This document shows positions 1-9,322 of a DNA stretch of 64,000 nt, one piece after another; positions within the stretch are counted from its first letter, which is position 1, and each line of letters starts with the position of its first letter. The translations under genes were made by a program, and so were the position numbers. The notes under the pieces are model-generated. The model was given only the letters and a program-made list of their open reading frames with translations. It had not been told where the DNA came from and made no database searches. Source of the stretch: Paramarasmius palmivorus (taxonomy: Eukaryota > Basidiomycota > Agaricomycetes > Agaricales > Marasmiaceae); NCBI GenBank assembly GCA_037176845.1, contig JAYKXP010000063.1, positions 248,001 through 312,000 on the forward strand. The letters run 5' to 3'.

Positions 1-391
1 CATGAAAAGGGAAAAGGATAGAGATACGGATGGAGAGTCAGTAGAATTTAAAGCCACGTACCTCAAGCATCGAGCAACTCTTGAAGGAAGCAGAATTGAT
101 ATCGACATCGTGGTACAAAGCCAGCTGACGCCAAAACTCTGGAGTCTGATCTATAGAGCCGAACACATCACATGAGAATACACATTGAAATCGAAGGTAT
201 GTCCACGCCTAGATTCACACAACAACATCTACACAAGCTGGACAATCAACACACGTACCTGGGCAATATCAATCATGAGCTACACCACACTAACAATGAC
301 TTGCGGATACAATACCAAGTTTTCCCTCGAAGCGGTTCCTATATCAGAGAAACGAAAACAGAAAGCCAAAATGTCGCAAGTTTGCTATACC

Positions 392-477
392 TCCCTGGCT
401 GGGAGTCGAACCCAGCTTTCGCGCGGATAGATTGTCTCCACTTGAAGATGACAGGCGCGCCGATACACTACCAGGGA
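392..477 (-). pseudogene. tRNA-Asp pseudogene (D-arm deletion)
   Basis: Read on the minus strand this starts TCCCTGGTAGTGTATCG and ends with an intact T arm and acceptor (GGTTCGACTCCCAGCCAGGGA, less its first base, fits the T loop). The anticodon loop CTGTCAT gives GTC. Compared with the good copies at 2358 and 12931, eight or nine bases of the D loop (TTAGTACA) are missing, so box A for Pol III is broken. An intron-like insert follows the anticodon, as in the other copies. Very likely non-functional. Confidence 0.75.
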
Positions 478-644
478 GTGTTTGTAGCGCCAACTGTCTT
501 GGTAGGGATTCAGCTTTGCAACCTCTCCACAGAGAAACATACCTTTCACCGACGTACGATATCAAAAAATTTTCGCGCCTCGAAGCGGGTCCTATATCAG
601 AGAAACGAAAACAAAAAGCCAAAATCCTATGGATATGTTATACC

Positions 645-736
645 TCCCTGGCTGGGAGTCGAACCCAGCTTTTGCGCGAAGAAATTGTGTCCAACGAGAT
701 GACAGGGGCGTGTCCTAGCCGATAGACCACCAGGGA
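645..736 (-). tRNA. tRNA-Asp(GTC)-like, intron-containing, degenerate
   Basis: Minus-strand cloverleaf with a perfect acceptor (TCCCTGG/CCAGGGA), a T arm identical to the other Asp copies and anticodon loop CTGTCAT. The insert after position 37 is about 20 nt. The anticodon stem has substitutions (ACGCCCC against GCGCA) and the D arm is changed (GTGGTCTATCGGCTAGGACA). It may be a decaying gene. It belongs to the tandem unit described at 318-830. Confidence 0.55.
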
Positions 737-931
737 GTTGCACCTGGTCCTCACGCAAGGTATTCTCGTAGCGCCAACTAGCCTGGTAAATATTCAGCTT
801 TGCCGCAACCTTTCCACAAGAAAACATACGCCCACGTACGATATCGAGCATTGCAATGAGCTCGAACATGGTGGTACGAAACCAACCTGAACTCGGGCTA
901 GACCGAACACGTCACATCACATGTTTTATTA

Positions 932-948
932 CCCTAACCCTAACCAGA
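932..948. promoter_or_regulatory. Telo-box-like promoter element
   Basis: The stretch ACCCTAACCCTAACC lies about 35 bp before the start codon at 980. The same element is retained in the two decayed inverted copies of this gene (GGGTTAGGG near 25344 and 34770), again just upstream of the former start, while surrounding sequence has drifted. This suggests a promoter element rather than a leftover telomere, though the function is inferred from position only. Confidence 0.4.
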
Positions 949-979
949 CCGGAAAAAATTTTCTCTGACGTCAACGGTC

Positions 980-2281
980 ATGTTCCTCAGAGCACTTTCT
1001 CGAATACCACTACGCCTTCCACTACGCCTTGCTCCTCCTCATTCACGCGCACGACTTCAACCTTACTCTCATTTACGAACCAAGCCGACATGCCTCCCAA
1101 CGCTGACCAGGTCGTTCTCAACGACACGTACAAACCAAGAGCAGGAACAGCGACGGTTTGGTGCAATAGATGGTAAACCAGTTTGGATGGTACGTGCCCT
1201 CGTTTTCTCTTGAGCTACCTGCTGACGTGGCAAAAAGACAGAACACGAAGCCCAGCAAGCTATCCAGCGGGCGTACGAAATTTGGCCTGCCCTTCCTTCC
1301 ACTTCCACCGCCTCTACACCCAACGAAGAAGACACGGAATGGTCCTCCGACTGGTCGTCCTTCCCGGACCTCCTAGTGCTATACGCCCCCTCGCCGTTTT
1401 ACCTCTCAATCCCCATGATAGAGATGGTCGTGAACTTGCGCTATGGGATTCAAGGGCAAACCAGGGGGCTCGTATTTCGTTCCTTGGCCGAAGATGTAGA
1501 GGAAGGGGAGGAGGGGGTTGAAGGGGTGTCTGAACACCAGCTGGGCGAGGAAGAAGAGGTTGAAGCAGGGAAAGAAGGCGTGCTAGACACACCCCCGGAC
1601 GAATCATTCCTATTCACAATCCACGGCGCTGAAGAATCCGCCGTCTATCTCCTTGACACGAACACCCTGCAAGTCCATCAACTGTTCTCTTCCCCCACAC
1701 CCACCTCGACACCCACACCAATCAAAACATCTCAACTCCCCGAACTACTGAACACTCCTGCCGACTCTAGCTCTACTAAAGTCACATATCACCCCCTCCC
1801 TATACACCCCGAAGGAGACGCACTCGTCCAACGGATATTTGCTTCTGACCCCAGTGTTCGAGAGGAATTAGCAGACGACCGGTGGTTAGGCTACATGCCC
1901 GCATATGCACCACCAACATTGGGTACAGAAGTCGAAGCCGAAGGTGTAGAGATGGAGAAAGAGGAGGAAAAGGAACTAGTCGAAGAAGCGAGAGCGGAAG
2001 GTCTAACGAGCGACATTGACGCGTTGGAGGAGATGATAAAAGAGTCGGAAACACTCGCGCAGGAGATCTCGTCATCCGATTCCAGCTCTTCGGTACCGGA
2101 AGCAGAACCAGAAGACCCTCAACCAACGACACCCCTCTCCGACGACCCGCTAGTTGCACAAGCAGTCGAAAGCATCCTCTCAGGCGGTGGTGTACCGGAC
2201 GTCAACTTCCTGCGTACGCTTAGCGTGGAACAGTTGGCTGAGGTTCAAAGGCGGTTGGAGGTAGAATTGGATGGGCGGTAG
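980..2281 (+). CDS. Predicted mitochondrial protein, family not recognised
   Basis: Two exons, 980-1189 and 1238-2281, joined across a 48-nt intron (GTACGTG donor, CTGAC branch site, AAAAAG acceptor) give about 417 residues. The first 50 residues lack acidic residues and are rich in Arg, Ser, Leu and Pro (MFLRALSRIPLRLPLRLAPP, later RSFSTTR), a classic mitochondrial presequence with a likely cleavage site near RSFSTT. The rest contains acidic, low-complexity stretches (Glu-rich around residues 150-180 and 290-310), a segment FLFTIHGAEESAVYLLDTNT, and a short C-terminal helix VEQLAEVQRRLEVEL. I do not recognise the family. The gene sits between tRNA-Asp-like units (upstream) and tRNA-Asp/Trp genes (downstream); the whole arrangement is copied in decayed form at 23.9-26.2 and 32.9-35 kb. 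The intron is supported by frame continuity and by the decayed copies starting the second exon in the same place. Confidence 0.8.
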
Positions 2282-2357
2282 TGATAGCTACATCTACATT
2301 ACGCTGTAATACACAAACGTGAATCAAAACAAAAAGATATAACAAATTGGTTTATGC

Positions 2358-2451
2358 TCCCTGGCTGGGAGTCGAACCCAGCTTTCGCCCGACAACCGTA
2401 TGTGGATATCGGGATGACAGGCGCGTGTACTAACCGATATACTACCAGGGA
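2358..2451 (-). tRNA. tRNA-Asp(GTC) with intron
   Basis: Minus strand: acceptor TCCCTGG paired with CCAGGGA, D arm GTATATCGGTTAGTAC, anticodon stem CGCGC, loop CTGTCAT with anticodon GTC, an insert of about 22 nt after the base following the anticodon, and T arm with GGTTCGACTCCC. One mismatch in the 3' side of the anticodon stem (GGGCG). It stands 88 bp from the Trp-like tRNA at 2539, and the same pair recurs at 12.9-13.2 kb. Confidence 0.8.
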
Positions 2452-2538
2452 CAGTATACGTTTGCTTTTTCGGTATCACACATGTGCATTTGTTTAGTTG
2501 AGCTTGCATCGAAAAAACCAAATGGCTTTCGATCCACT

Positions 2539-2630
2539 GATCTCCACCCGGATTGAACGGATGACCTTCGGGATTCACCTGCAACACAGTCTGACTGGAA
2601 TCCGACGCTCTACCGCTGAGCTAGGAGATC
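2539..2630 (-). tRNA. tRNA-Trp(CCA)-like with intron
   Basis: Minus strand: acceptor GATCTCC/GGAGATC, D arm GCTCAGCGGTAGAGC, anticodon arm TCGGATTCCAG with CCA at positions 34-36, an insert of about 20 nt, then AATCCCGAAGG and a T arm ATCCGTTCAATCCGGGT. The 3' anticodon stem fits with one mismatch, so isotype Trp is likely but not certain. Three related copies occur in the window (13107, 23912, 32878). Confidence 0.7.
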
Positions 2631-2813
2631 GACGATTAATACCAGTCGTATCACGACTTTATTGGTTATCTCATATGTTGAGTGAATGTCTAAACAACTG
2701 TACGTGAAACGGTGCGACATTCCCGGGCCTAGTCGTTAATTATCCCGAACCGAGTCATTAAACCAACACACATCCGGGACACGTAAAAAAACTGACTGTG
2801 ACAATTGGTATGT

Positions 2814-2914
2814 TCCCTGGCTGGGAATTGAACCCAGCTTTCCCGTGCAAAGTTAGATTTTGTCAACCGCATATGTATGACAGGCGCGTGTACTGACCGA
2901 TATACTACCAGGGA
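2814..2914 (-). tRNA. tRNA-Asp(GTC)-like with longer intron
   Basis: Minus strand with the same acceptor and T arm as the other Asp copies (GGTTCAATTCCC here, two changes in the T loop), D arm GTATATCGGTCAGTACA and anticodon loop CTGTCAT. The intron is about 30 nt. One mismatch in the anticodon stem (GCACG). Possibly functional. Confidence 0.65.
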
Positions 2915-3129
2915 CGTGAACGTCGGCCTATTATGGTTCTCAGACCACGACGGGTGTAAGAGTTGAAGTGATTGAACAGATGCACTACAATGTAGAGTAT
3001 ACTGGCATCCGGTGAGATAAGAGATCCATGCCGATACCCTTCCGTTGATGTCGATGAAGGCCAAAACAAGACTGCCCTTGGCGTGAAGTTCCGAATACTG
3101 ACAATTAGCAACTATCCTTACCTTACCGC

Positions 3130-3500
3130 ACCAGCGAAATGTCCCCGTAGATGCAATTGAATTGCAACGGGGAAAATCACTTGCAGCGCCCGAAATCCTT
3201 GCGTTGGATTGCAACGCAAGTTACCTTGTGACAGAACGATTGTAATTAGATTATCATAAGATCATAATACTATTATAAAAGGATTGCAAAGACTCACCTT
3301 TGTCGCAACGGGATTGCAACACGGGCGCTTATTGCAAGGCGCTTGCAACCGGCGCAGGATATTGCAACCTGATTGCAGCCGATTGCAGCCTGATTTCAAC
3401 ACCGTTACCACAAGGTAACCTGCGCTGCAAGCTGCCGTGAGGATTCTGAATGTCCCAAGTGAATTTCGCAGGTGCAATTTGATCAAAACCAAGGTCAGGC
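3130..3500. repeat. TTGCAA-rich degenerate repeat block
   Basis: The block holds more than ten copies of GATTGCAAC or close variants (ATTGCAACG, ATTGCAACC, GATTGCAGCC) spaced by about 10-25 bp, followed by a motif pair GGATTCTGAATGTCC and ATTTGATCAAAAC. A related block lies at 7010-7500, mostly in inverted orientation, including AAAGGATTGC, GATTGCAGCC and GGATTC(A)GAATGTC. The two may be ends of an old 4.3-kb element or two independent copies of a repeat. Confidence 0.5.
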
Positions 3501-4015
3501 TCACAAGAAAAGCTTGCATCCCACTCACACTGCTCGTCACACCATATTGTGCGTTCAAGATGACCTTATATTCATGCTACCCATTTACAATATACAAACA
3601 CCTACACTACATGAGATACTGCAAAATACCCAACAACATACGCAACACTACCTGGCCAATGATTTAGTCACAGGATAAGTAGATGAAGAGGAATAACAAA
3701 CCAGACATTGCCAGATATACTCAGGAGCATGAAGGTTGATACATTAACGTCTCTGAAGAGACGCGAATGAGCAAGTTGTATGCGTCGGGAATACAGAATA
3801 AGCTGACCTTGCTGCAAACAAATCCCACGCGACGGCATTCCACCAGGACTGGACTTGGCCAATAGCAAACGCCGAACGACGGAGTCAGGACGTAGAATAT
3901 TGGTTAGCGCTGGTGAACAGGTCCTTTTCTTCGCGTTGACATGGCTTGTATGTTGATAACGAACTAATGACCACACTAAGACCATATCATGCGAATAGTC
4001 GAGAAAGTGCTTACC
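3501..4015. other. No gene seen
   Basis: Short open frames only, none with coding character, matching splice sites or a paralogue in the window. Confidence 0.5.
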
Positions 4016-5391
4016 GCCACTGGACGCAAACCTCGTGGCATTTGCATGCAAATGCCTTTGAGGAAGTTGGCAGGAAGTCTGCAACGTTTCACCGTACTTG
4101 TTGCCTTACCCGAGGCCATTACACAGATAAGAGATGATCATAAATAGATATGATAGATCATAATTAAATGTTACATTGAGCATCCGTTATTGTACGCAAC
4201 ATGTTAATAACTCAAGTGATAAAATCAAGCAATCGTAAACAGGTAGGCAAGATCTATCACCAGCCTATCATGTAGAAAACAGCAGAACACTGCTCACCGT
4301 ATATAGATGATAGTGACTCGAAGTCAGGATGGGATTATGGGAACCGAACGAGTACCGCAAAGATCGCTGTCCAGTGGTCCCACAATCACACGTGTCAGAT
4401 CGTCGTACGTCGCAAAGAGGTCGTCCGGAGCAGAAAAAGGGCTGGGGAATGCGTGAACATTGATGAGAAAAGTGTCGGTGATGAGATGGTGAACGTCATT
4501 GGCGTGCTGGAAGCCAAGCTGAGCCATCAGTTCCTCCTCATCTCCAGTAGGTTGAGGTGGCCAGGCTTGACCCCTTAACGCTTGTAGATACTAGACACAT
4601 GAGATCGTTGATGAGGACTTGATGGCTTATGTCCAGAGGGTGTATGCAAGAAGTGTCTCTGCTTGAATTGTCTGCAGCACGCGATGGGGATGTGCTGTGA
4701 GGTCTGTACTAGTTGTGTCTTTCAAAGCACGGAGCAAGAGATATGCTCCTGGCTACGACGTGCCTCAGGTGGTCTGGAAGTGGAAAGATCCCCTCCTAAG
4801 AAGGTGCTGATAAGGCCTGGACAAGTGCTGAGGATGTTCTTGAGGTAGTCGGAGAATGGCGCTCGAGAACCTGGACATGTTGAGAGCATGAACGTAGAAT
4901 GTATCCGGTCTAGAGTGAAACAACAGTCAGTTAAACTCGTAAACTGTGGAACCAGCCCGCTGACAATGTAAAGGTTGTGTAAAGGATTTAAAAAGGACTC
5001 ACAAAATCGGATCCAAGTCATAGCCAAAAGTTCCTGTGAAATAACTGGTCAGTGAGCAAAACTATGGCAAATGATATACGAACCTCGGACTCAGCGGCCA
5101 GTGATTTAGATGTGGTACGAACCAATGATGTATCTGAACTGAAATGTTAGGTGAGCGGTGACAAAAAAGACGCAGGGTGGAGTCATCGAGACTTTCGGAG
5201 GAGGCGGATTGGTCAATGGTAGCTGGTAGAGGAGAAATATTTGCATTGACATTAGGAATCGGAGAAACAGTTCGTAGACTGGAATCACGTCACTTGATTT
5301 ATCTAACACGTGGCGTCACGTGTCGGTGGTGAGTGTGTCAAATGCCTCAAAGGCAGTTGCAATACAACTGCCACGAGGTTTGCGTCCAGTG
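4016..5391. repeat. Inverted repeat pair enclosing decayed sequence
   Basis: A segment of about 48 bp at 4016-4063 (CACTGGACGCAAACCTCGTG and on through CCTTTGAGG) recurs inverted at 5344-5391. Each arm contains its own palindrome: the left one is the perfect 20-mer GGCATTTGCATGCAAATGCC at 4037-4056, the right one GGCAGTTG/CAACTGCC at 5352-5372. The arms could be ends of a 1.4-kb non-autonomous element. No target duplication is obvious. Confidence 0.45.
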
Positions 5392-5800
5392 CGCATATGG
5401 TCACAGTTGCCCGACAACGAGTTGAGGACATTGTCGGTGTCATAGGCCAGAGCAAAGGGTTACCCAGTTGACATTGTCGCGAGTTAAAGGTGTCTCGTTA
5501 CTGCTTCCAGGAGGGGTCAACAATATTGGACCAGTAGAGCTTATTGACGTACCCAGCAAGCAGGGTGTTGAGCTCATGGATTGGCATAGGGCGTAGGATT
5601 GTGGTCAGTGAACAGGAGTTGCGTGGTTGAGCGTGTTTTGCAGTCTAAAACGTGCTATAGTGGATTTGAGATTAAATTTGAAGAATATAAGGTGAATTTC
5701 ATACCGAGAGACGGGGCGAGCTCGCCGTAACCCACAGTGGTGGGCTAGGGCAGAGGGTTTTGAGTAGGTATTGTCATGACTTGTATTGCAGTTCATGCTG
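4324..5800 (-). pseudogene. Scattered decayed coding fragments, origin unknown
   Basis: On the minus strand several stretches read as plausible protein but are not joined by a convincing exon model: one around 4570-4324 (including GDEEELMAQLGF), one around 5310-5120 (Ser/Pro-rich), one around 5430-5330, and one near 5590-5500 containing ELNTLLAGYVNKLYW. Between them are stops and no paired splice sites. Position between inverted repeats suggests mobile-element origin, but no diagnostic motif was found. Confidence 0.3.
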
Positions 5801-5859
5801 CCATTGATTCCAGACCTGCTGAAGTATGATAAGCATTATGACAAGAAGGAGAACGATAT

Positions 5860-7009
5860 TGCGAACTGGATCAGACAGTGACCAAAGGGTCGAGCTCGTT
5901 GTCGCTGACAATGAGGAGATGATGGTGGTAGTGAAGAAAGCAGAGGAGGTGACGTGACGTCACGCGCGACTCGCATTTGAGCCGAGGTTTCCATGGTCCC
6001 GCACATTGCACGTGCCGGTCCATGAACCCTTCCGCCGCGGTTCTTTCCATTTAAGACTCTTTGCCTCACAACCACCATCGTCTACACGATGGCACCCAGG
6101 TATGCCTTACTGACTTTCTGTTCTTTACTATCTCTAACTCTGCTCGCTAGCTCTATCTACATACATACAGAGGAGGGAGGAACATCCAAAGGGAATAGTT
6201 GAGGTAATGGGCATGTAAGGTGCGTGTTCGACCATTCTTCTCCTTGTTTCCGTTCTTTCCCTTACTTTTACTGACCTATGTTCTACAGGTTTAGTTCCTA
6301 ACATTTTAATTCTCCCTCGAAGACAGATCCACTTAACCACCGACCCCTCAACCAAGCCAACAAATTCGAGGGTATCCCGAGTGACATGGTCCCAACGTTG
6401 ACGAATTCAGAGTCGGAATTCCACTCCATACACAATTCCATCACCGTCGGCCAACATCCGAGATCTTTTTTAGCCTCTGGCTACGAATAGAGTGGCGAAT
6501 TCGTCAGTTCTGTAGTACCAGAGGCTATGATGAAGTCTCCGGGTGTTATGCAATGGTTCGCTCATTGTGCAACTATGCTTGTCCCCTTCAATTCAACCCA
6601 CCACATTACCCGCCATACTCAAAACTAGACGCCACATTTGACTCGTTCAAGGTCTCTCCATGACAACCGCAATAACAATGATGTCCTTTCTGTTGGTTCC
6701 TCTGCCGCCGCTATTCCCGCACACGCGAAACTTCTCATCTGCCTCCTGGGTAGCAATCTGAGCTAGTATATCCTTCGTTTCATGGCCATCCTAGTCTTTG
6801 TTGTCAGAAATAACAACAGCTTTCTGCTTTTCTTTGGTCTTCGTGAAGACATAGGTGATTTCGAGATCAGAGTTGGACTGTGAACTATCCTCATTGTGAT
6901 TATGATTGTCCCGCATGCGAGTTCACCTTTTGGCTCGATCATCAAGCAATTCCCCAGAACGCTTAGTGAGCGTCCGAATGAGCGGCGTTGAAGCAGAGGC
7001 ATAACATGC
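5860..7009. other. No gene seen; short palindromes only
   Basis: No supported coding sequence. A TGACGTGACGTCACG palindrome near 5950 resembles a CRE/bZIP-type site, but with no gene nearby its role is unknown. Confidence 0.4.
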
Positions 7010-7500
7010 CATTCTATTATACTGTAATTGCAATGATTAAATGTGTAATGGTAGCAATGCGCCTACCAGATCGCGGCAATTTTATCGGTAGGGGATTATG
7101 ATCACTCGCAATCCTTTTATATGGTTAAAATCGTGTCACAATACTGTTGAAATAGGATTGCAATCAGCTAGAAGTATCTCAGTCCATTGCAAGTGCATTG
7201 AAATTACGTTGCAATCTGGCTGCAATCAATCACAATTCCTTCAGCCCATTGCAATCATGTTGCAATAAGCCGGCTTGTTGCAATCACGTTACAAATGTGT
7301 TGTATATCTACTGTAAACTAGTTGTAAATACATACAAGTCTTGCAGCTTGATGCAGCCCCCGAAATCGGCGGTAACTTAATTGCACGGTTCTTGTATCCA
7401 TCGAGACATTTTGCTGGTGCGAGTCTACGACTCAAGATAGTGCAGTGGTGTCCAATTGGAGTTCTGATCAAATCAAGGATGACATTCTGAATCCGAGGTA
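7010..7500. repeat. TTGCAA-rich degenerate repeat block, second copy
   Basis: Rich in TTGCAATC and variants between 7030 and 7310, then the motif pair ATCAAATCAAGG and GACATTCTGAATCC. Read on the minus strand it parallels the block at 3130-3500. It ends about 110 bp before the Ngaro element. Confidence 0.5.
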
Positions 7501-7611
7501 CTTGAGCAACAGGCCCTGAAATGGCCTACAGCAGCAGCGGAGATTGACCAATGTTCCTCCAGAGTAAGAACACGATCATTTCAAGCTTGGTCGCACCGGG
7601 ACAAACATTTT

Positions 7612-7712
7612 CCAATCGTCTGGAGGTTCGTTTTTCGTCCTTGATAAGTAGCAACACCGGGCCGCCGGCCCAAGGGATTTATAGAATATCTGGGGCGCCG
7701 CGAACCGATGGC
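7612..7712 (-). repeat. Ngaro split repeat B2
   Basis: Identical over 101 bp to B1 at 8132-8232. Contains a CG-rich hairpin (GGGCCGCCGGCCC) and forms the downstream end of the element. Confidence 0.85.
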
Positions 7713-7774
7713 GCCCCGTCGTAGACACATGATGTACAATAGGGAGAGGTAATGAAGAAATGAATACGGGTGGG

Positions 7775-8131
7775 TAGACGAAAAACAAATGACCTGGCGG
7801 ACAAAGAAATAAGGTAAGAACACTAAAAACTGTATCGTAACCATTAGACTTACCTGGCGGACAAAGAAATAAGATTAGGGTGTCCGCCAGGAGTACAGGA
7901 TAGATAAATACTAGGGATGAAACTGATCGAGGCTCAATGCCTCCGCTGTCGAGTCTCGATGACTCCGCTGTCGAGTCTCGATGACTACGAGACACCATAC
8001 GGTGTCGAGACGAGACATGTATCGAGGGTTCCTCACTATCTGAAGCAGAGAGTGAGTTGGGGTTGATGCAAAGGCATAGGTGACTGACTCACCGACGATT
8101 GCCTTTGTGTAAACCCCTCGTTTAAACCCAA
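7775..8131 (-). repeat. Ngaro split repeat A2
   Basis: Matches A1 at 12562-12896 with one substitution plus a 22-nt tandem duplication of the CGAGTCTCGATGACTCCGCTGT unit near 7950. It carries internal repeats CCTGGCGGACAAAGAAATAA (twice) and an inverted CCTGGCGGACA/TGTCCGCCAGG pair. Directly adjacent to B1. Confidence 0.85.
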
Positions 8132-8232
8132 CCAATCGTCTGGAGGTTCGTTTTTCGTCCTTGATAAGTAGCAACACCGGGCCGCCGGCCCAAGGGATTT
8201 ATAGAATATCTGGGGCGCCGCGAACCGATGGC
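8132..8232 (-). repeat. Ngaro split repeat B1
   Basis: Lies between the recombinase gene and A2. Identical to B2. Confidence 0.85.
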
Positions 8233-8308
8233 TAATATGCTAAGGGAAGAAACGAAGGAAGTGGAAAAGAAGGATAAAAAGATGATGAATGATGACGGGA
8301 GCGGCGTG

Positions 8309-9322
8309 TCATGACAACGACGCCGACGAGACGATAGTTTGCAGTAGAACTGGATTCTTCCGGATATAGATGTTGAATGCATCAGACGACCAACGTCCAA
8401 TGCCTTGAATGAGTTCTCGAGGTGTACCGCACTCTGCTAAGAACGTCGCACCACCAGCACGCATTGATTGGCCGCCAAATTTACGGTCCAAGCAGAAACG
8501 TCGGAAGCGGGTCATAAACCACGACCGAGTGGGGACTTTACCGGCCGAAGTCACCCAGAGGAAGGGATTGAGAGGGAAGCGACCATCACGACGATTTAGG
8601 TAACAGCGAAAAATGCCAGGGACATCAATCCGCGGGTGATAGATTATGACAATGCGAGCACCTTCAAAAGCTTTGTCGGTTTTGTGCGTCTCAAGCCAAA
8701 ATGAAAAGCCATCCTCAAGGAACTCTACACGCGAGCGCAGGGAGTATTTGCGAGGGTTACGAAGACGCACTAAATCAGGGCATGTCATCTCTCCTAGACG
8801 AAGGAGCCCACGTGTACCCGTTGCCATCATGGTGTTGAACAGGAGGTCGTCGTAATTCGGGTTGGCAGGCAACTGATCCATGCTTTCACGGATGCTGTCA
8901 ACCGAAAGGGGAAGTTTCCGTGAAGTCGGTTTCTTGTATAAACGTTTGCATCCCTTCAAGGTACGGGACACAAGATGGTGGTCGTGGTTTTTCTTCACGT
9001 CGGGGTAGAAGGGGCGGAGTTCATGGACAATACCAGATAGGTATCCACCAACAGAGTCAGGGTCAATGTGCGAGCACATAAAAACAACAAAGAAGGATAG
9101 TGTGTCGGGAGTGGGGTCGATGGGAAAGTGATGTAGTTCGCAGAAGGTGAGATATGAGTTCAGAGCTGAAGAATAAGTGGAGCGAGTAGTTGTGTCAATG
9201 GACATGCCCAAGGCAATATTCCGTCTGCCGATTAGTTCCTCGACGGACCAGGGTTTACGAGGAGGCTGTCTCGCACCCCGAGAGATGGATGGTGTCATTT
9301 TTTGGCTGCCCCCAGCACACAA
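8309..9322 (-). CDS. Ngaro tyrosine recombinase
   Basis: A 337-residue phage-integrase-type recombinase. An N-terminal SAM-like core-binding region (residues 40-120) is followed by the catalytic domain: first Arg in TRGLLRLGE (about R175), second Arg in GGQSMRAGG (R288), GRWSS (309-313) and the nucleophile Tyr in NIYIRKNP (about Y319). In related fungal recombinases the position three residues before the second Arg is His (HxxR); here it is Gln (codon CAA). It overlaps the end of gag-pol by 28 nt in another frame. Its role is insertion of the circular cDNA. The open frame is intact, but the His loss could weaken activity. Confidence 0.9.
   Translation of the reverse strand: MCAGGSQKMTPSISRGARQPPRKPWSVEELIGRRNIALGMSIDTTTRSTYSSALNSYLTFCELHHFPIDPTPDTLSFFVVFMCSHIDPDSVGGYLSGIVHELRPFYPDVKKNHDHHLVSRTLKGCKRLYKKPTSRKLPLSVDSIRESMDQLPANPNYDDLLFNTMMATGTRGLLRLGEMTCPDLVRLRNPRKYSLRSRVEFLEDGFSFWLETHKTDKAFEGARIVIIYHPRIDVPGIFRCYLNRRDGRFPLNPFLWVTSAGKVPTRSWFMTRFRRFCLDRKFGGQSMRAGGATFLAECGTPRELIQGIGRWSSDAFNIYIRKNPVLLQTIVSSASLS

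Larger units (their letters stand above)
318..830. repeat. Tandem duplication of a tRNA-Asp unit
   Basis: Two consecutive units of about 250 bp share the same upstream block (CCTATATCAGAGAAACGAAA near 338 and near 590), a minus-strand tRNA-Asp-like sequence, and the same distal block (GTAGCGCCAACT near 483 and 768, then CACGTACGATATC). The units differ by many substitutions and indels, so the duplication is not recent. It lies directly upstream of the predicted mitochondrial gene at 980. Confidence 0.8.

Noticed and set aside
172..702. Overlapping open frames of 81-176 codons across the tRNA-Asp tandem units
   Set aside because: They run through tRNA sequences in several frames at once and exist because the unit is duplicated; no splice or homology support.
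932..948. Interstitial telomere or chromosome end
   Set aside because: Only about two and a half repeats, positioned identically before the start of three related loci, so a promoter element is more likely than a telomere.
7030..7310. CRISPR-like array of TTGCAATC repeats
   Set aside because: Repeats are too short and irregular, spacing varies and the genome is eukaryotic.
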